From NCBI RefSeq assembly GCF_004565475.1, contig NZ_SRHX01000003.1, positions 248,001 through 312,000 on the forward strand: a stretch of 64,000 bases of DNA, read 5' to 3'. The notes under the pieces are model-generated. The model was not told the origin of the DNA. It worked only from the letters and a program-made list of their open reading frames with translations, and did no database searches. Below are positions 59,809 to 64,000 of the stretch, one piece after another (position 1 is the stretch's first letter; the number at the start of each line of letters is the position of its first letter). The position numbers and the translations under genes are program-made. The stretch is from Lonepinella koalarum (GTDB taxonomy: Bacteria; Pseudomonadota; Gammaproteobacteria; Enterobacterales; Pasteurellaceae).

Positions 59809-60441
59809 ATGAAAAAAATATCACAAAAAATCACCGCACTTTTAACCTTAACATTGGCTACACCTTTTGCTTTTGCAGATGCTGCCAGTGAATTACAATC
59901 ACGTTTGCAAAAAGTACAAATGTTCACCGCAGATTTTAATCAAAATGTCAGTTCAGCCAATGGTCAACAAGTGCAACAGGGCACTGGAAAATTGCAAATT
60001 AAACGCCCGAATTTGTTCCGTATGGATACCAAAGCACCACAAGAAAGCCAAATTATTTCTGACGGTAAAACCTTGTGGTTTTATGATCCTTTTGTGGAAC
60101 AAGTGACCGCAAATTGGGTAACAGAAGCGGTAAATAATACTCCTTTTGTATTGTTAACCAGCAATGATAACAGTCATTGGCAGCAATATAGCGTGGTGCA
60201 AAATATTGATACGTTTGTGTTAAAACCGAAAGCGAAAAATAGTAATATTAAGCAATTTGATGTGCGAATTGATGCGAATGGCGTGTTAAAAGGCTTTAGT
60301 ACCATTGAGAAAGATGGTCAATCAAACCTTTATATGTTGCGTAATATTCGTAATGATAATATGGCCGATACGGTGTTCCAGTTCAGTGTACCGAAAGGGG
60401 CTGAATTTGATGATCAGCGCAACAATAAAAAGAAAAAATAA
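59809..60441 (+). CDS. lolA: Outer-membrane lipoprotein carrier LolA
   Basis: Periplasmic chaperone that takes lipoproteins from LolCDE to LolB. The 210 residues have a signal peptide (about 1-23, ending FAFA), then [39 protein letters not shown] and [20 protein letters not shown], the usual LolA blocks with the hydrophobic cavity residues. It follows ftsK by 17 bases. A hairpin with T stretch follows it. Confidence 0.96.
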   Translation: MKKISQKITALLTLTLATPFAFADAASELQSRLQKVQMFTADFNQNVSSANGQQVQQGTGKLQIKRPNLFRMDTKAPQESQIISDGKTLWFYDPFVEQVTANWVTEAVNNTPFVLLTSNDNSHWQQYSVVQNIDTFVLKPKAKNSNIKQFDVRIDANGVLKGFSTIEKDGQSNLYMLRNIRNDNMADTVFQFSVPKGAEFDDQRNNKKKK

Positions 60442-60471
60442 TATTTTGATAGCAACAACCGACATCATCAT

Positions 60472-60499
60472 GTAGGGGCGTATTGCATACGCCCTTTAT
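60472..60499 (+). repeat. GTAGGGGCG element acting as terminator-like hairpin between lolA and rarA
   Basis: Sequence gtaggggcgtattgcatacg is followed by ccctttatt. GGGCGTA (60476-60482) pairs with TACGCCC (60488-60494) and T-rich sequence follows. It is the same element as at 63241 and lies 21 bases before the rarA start. Confidence 0.65.
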
Positions 60500-60519
60500 T
60501 GCCATATAAAGGATGGGTT

Positions 60520-61863
60520 ATGTCTAATTTATCTCTTGATTTCTCCAATACCGATTTCCGTCCCCTTGCTGCTCGTATGCGACCACGTACCTTAGATGAA
60601 TATTGTGGTCAGCAGCATTTAATTGGGCAGGGTAAACCGTTGCGTAAAGCCATTGAAGCGGGACATGCGCATTCCATGATTTTATGGGGACCGCCGGGGA
60701 CGGGAAAAACTACCTTAGCGGAAATTATCGCTCATCGTATTCATGCCGAAGTAGAACGCCTTTCCGCTGTGACCAGTGGTGTGAAAGATATTCGAGAAGC
60801 TATTGAGCGAGCAAAACAGAATCAACTCAATGATCGCCGTACCATTTTATTTGTCGATGAAGTGCATCGTTTTAATAAAAGTCAGCAAGATGCTTTTCTG
60901 CCGCATATTGAAAATGGCACCATTATTTTTATCGGAGCAACCACTGAAAATCCCTCTTTTGAATTGAATAGTGCGTTGCTATCTCGAGCCAGAGTGTATA
61001 TTTTAAAATCCTTAGATAAGCAAAATATTCAGCAGGTATTACAACAAGCCATTGATGATCCTGAACGAGGATTCGGTAAACTACGGTTAAAAATCGAAGA
61101 TAATTTATTAGCATTGTTGGCGGAATACGTAAACGGTGATGCGCGTTTAGCGTTAAATTGTTTGGAATTAATGGTAGATATGGCTGATGAAGATCAGAAA
61201 AATGGTAAGATTTTACACCGCACTTTATTAACTGACGTACTCGGTGAGCGGCAAGCTCGTTTTGATAAACAGGGTGATCGTTTTTATGATTTGATTTCTG
61301 CTTTGCATAAATCAGTACGAGGTTCTGCGCCTGATGCAGCGTTATATTGGTATGCTCGGATTATTACGGCAGGTGGCGATCCCTTATATGTAGCTCGCCG
61401 CTTATTAGCTATTGCGTCAGAGGATGTAGGCAATGCGGATCCAAGAGCTATGCAAGTGGCATTGGCTGCATGGGATTGTTTTACCAGAGTAGGTGCGGCA
61501 GAAGGGGAACGTGCTATTGCACAAGCCATTGTGTATCTTGCGGTTGCGCCGAAAAGCAATGCAGTATATCAAGCATTTAATCAAGCCAAACAATTGGCAA
61601 AACAAGCTCCTGATTATGATGTTCCTATTCATTTACGCAATGCCCCAACGAATTTGATGAAAGAAATGGGGTTAGGCGCAGAATACCGTTATGCCCATGA
61701 TGAACCCAATGCTTATGCGGCAGGTGAAAATTATTTTCCAGAAGCATTAAAAGAAACACAATTTTATTTCCCAACTAACCGTGGTATGGAAGTTAAGATA
61801 AAAGAAAAATTAGATTGGTTACGCGAACAGGACAATAAAAGCGATGAAGTGCGCTGGAAATAA
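60520..61863 (+). CDS. rarA: Replication-associated recombination protein RarA (MgsA)
   Basis: A 447-residue AAA+ clamp-loader-like ATPase that acts at stalled forks. Walker [11 protein letters not shown] (about 57-66), Walker [11 protein letters not shown] (about 108-117) and the tetramer-forming C-terminal part with [21 protein letters not shown] and YPENLKET-like FPEALKET. The ATG at 60520 has AAAGGA ahead; a TTG seven codons earlier overlaps the repeat element and is rejected. Length equals E. coli RarA (447). Confidence 0.95.
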   Translation: MSNLSLDFSNTDFRPLAARMRPRTLDEYCGQQHLIGQGKPLRKAIEAGHAHSMILWGPPGTGKTTLAEIIAHRIHAEVERLSAVTSGVKDIREAIERAKQNQLNDRRTILFVDEVHRFNKSQQDAFLPHIENGTIIFIGATTENPSFELNSALLSRARVYILKSLDKQNIQQVLQQAIDDPERGFGKLRLKIEDNLLALLAEYVNGDARLALNCLELMVDMADEDQKNGKILHRTLLTDVLGERQARFDKQGDRFYDLISALHKSVRGSAPDAALYWYARIITAGGDPLYVARRLLAIASEDVGNADPRAMQVALAAWDCFTRVGAAEGERAIAQAIVYLAVAPKSNAVYQAFNQAKQLAKQAPDYDVPIHLRNAPTNLMKEMGLGAEYRYAHDEPNAYAAGENYFPEALKETQFYFPTNRGMEVKIKEKLDWLREQDNKSDEVRWK

Positions 61864-61929
61864 TGGAAATCTGGTCTGATTCGTTATAGAATGAAAGTTA
61901 TTTTTATGGAATTAATGTATAAGGAATAA

Positions 61930-63225
<1,296 letters not shown>

Positions 63226-63240
63226 TTTTTCGATGATTGT

Positions 63241-63307
63241 GTAGGGGCGTATTGTATACGCCCTGATACACGAACGAGATTTTGGGGCGTATGCAATATG
63301 CCCCTAC
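63241..63307. repeat. Paired inverted GTAGGGGCGTAT elements downstream of serS
   Basis: Left arm gtaggggcgtattgtatacg is mirrored by the right arm ggggcgtatgcaatatgcccctac (the last part as ATATGCCCCTAC). The whole forms a palindrome of 67 bases; each arm is itself a small hairpin. It sits between serS and ettA and matches the single element at 60472. Confidence 0.8.
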
Positions 63308-63338
63308 GATATTTAAATAGACAACAAGAGAATAAAAA

Positions 63339-64000
63339 ATGTCATCACAATTTGTTTTCACTATGCACCGTGTCGGTAAGGTTGTTCCGCCGAAACGTCA
63401 TATTTTGAAAAATATTTCCTTGAGTTTTTTCCCGGGGGCGAAAATCGGGGTTCTCGGTTTAAACGGTGCGGGTAAATCCACTTTATTACGTATTATGGCG
63501 GGTGTAGATAAAGAATTTGAAGGGGAAGCACGTCCACAACCGGGCATTAAAATTGGCTATTTACCACAAGAACCCAAACTTGATCCGCAACAAACTGTGC
63601 GTGAAGCCATTGAAGAAGCCGTGAGTGAAGTTAAAACAGCGTTAACTCGTTTAGATGAAGTTTACGCATTATATGCCGATCCTGATGCAGATTTTGATAA
63701 ATTAGCCACTGAACAAGCCAATCTTGAAGCCATTATTCAAGCGCATGATGGACATAATTTAGATAACCAGTTAGAGCGTGCTGCTGATGCTTTACGTTTA
63801 CCAGAATGGGACGCTAAGATTGAACATCTTTCAGGGGGCGAACGCCGTCGTGTGGCATTGTGTCGTTTATTGCTCGAAAAACCAGATATGTTGTTATTAG
63901 ACGAACCAACTAACCACTTAGATGCTGAATCCGTAGCCTGGTTAGAGCGTTTCTTACATGATTACGAGGGAACGGTAGTAGCAATTACCCATGACCGTTA
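63339..64000 (+). CDS. ettA: Energy-dependent translational throttle protein EttA, N-terminal part
   Basis: The first 220 codons of an ABC-F protein; the gene continues past the right edge. It begins MSSQFVFTMHRVGKVVPPKR, the typical EttA head. Walker A GLNGAGKST (about 40-48), the signature LSGGERRRVAL (about 163-173) and Walker B MLLLDEPTNHLD (about 184-195) of the first ATPase domain are present, along with the arm motif between them. EttA binds the ribosomal E site and gates the first steps of translation according to the ADP/ATP ratio. The ATG is clear, with ACAAGAGAA ahead. Confidence 0.93.
   Translation, partial: MSSQFVFTMHRVGKVVPPKRHILKNISLSFFPGAKIGVLGLNGAGKSTLLRIMAGVDKEFEGEARPQPGIKIGYLPQEPKLDPQQTVREAIEEAVSEVKTALTRLDEVYALYADPDADFDKLATEQANLEAIIQAHDGHNLDNQLERAADALRLPEWDAKIEHLSGGERRRVALCRLLLEKPDMLLLDEPTNHLDAESVAWLERFLHDYEGTVVAITHDR

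Overview
The window is chromosomal DNA of a gamma-proteobacterium of the family Pasteurellaceae. The evidence is an AT-rich composition, gene orders shared with Haemophilus and Pasteurella (rnf/rsx-nth, prfA-prmC-sirB1-kdsA, hldE/lpxL, modE-modA), and many copies on both strands of the 9-base DNA-uptake core AAGTGCGGT. That core is typical of the Haemophilus influenzae / Pasteurella / Aggregatibacter / Avibacterium side of the family, not the ACAAGCGGT side. The species cannot be named from the sequence alone. No prophage, insertion sequence, integron or CRISPR array was seen; nearly everything is core metabolism, envelope and information processing.

Layout. 1-3.1 kb: start of an SbmA/YddA-type ABC transporter and a TonB-dependent siderophore receptor with a G8 tract behind its signal peptide. 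3.1-8.1 kb: 4.5S RNA, MATE pump, riboflavin synthase, a broken BrnT toxin with an intact BrnA antitoxin, and the ZevAB zinc system. 7.5-14 kb: rsxABCDGE-nth on the minus strand, with a 123-bp tandem repeat in rsxC. 14.3-20.7 kb: prfA-prmC-sirB1-kdsA, sfsA, ycgL and mepM. 20.8-24.4 kb: a Fur-boxed CeuBCDE-like siderophore ABC transporter. 24.5-28.3 kb: ompA with a long structured leader, a lemA/TPM-domain operon, and grxD. 28.5-32.9 kb: tRNA-Val(GAC), hldE, lpxL, dapD and a repeat-built lipoprotein. 33-36.1 kb: ribH-nusB-thiL-pgpA and a LysE-type exporter. 36.2-39.2 kb: matP / lonH-fabA. 39.3-40.9 kb: a TetR regulator divergent from a diacetylphloroglucinol-hydrolase-like enzyme. 40.9-44.7 kb: trpBA with a clear TrpR operator, then modE and modA without modBC. 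44.8 kb: a candidate CRP-activated small RNA. 45-50.3 kb: LTA-synthase-like membrane sulfatase, adk, yecM, two small lipoproteins and an ornithine carbamoyltransferase. 50.4-64 kb: cmk-rpsA-ihfB, lapAB-pyrF-yciH, sirB2, lrp-ftsK-lolA-rarA-serS and the start of ettA.

How the genes work together. Iron uptake is represented by an outer-membrane receptor and a separate periplasmic binding protein/ABC system whose binding protein keeps the CeuE iron-contacting His and Tyr. Envelope building is represented by kdsA, hldE, lpxL, lapAB, lolA, mepM and ompA, and chromosome segregation and repair by matP, ftsK, rarA and nth. Riboflavin genes ribE and ribH are scattered, and no FMN riboswitch was seen in front of either.

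The least ordinary items are the candidate CRP-dependent small RNA at about 44.84-44.92 kb, the PhlG-like hydrolase with its divergent TetR regulator, the decayed brnTA pair, the long ompA leader, the G8 tract in the siderophore receptor, and the internal tandem repeats in rsxC and in the alanine/lysine-rich lipoprotein. No wholly new multi-gene system was found; these are local observations.
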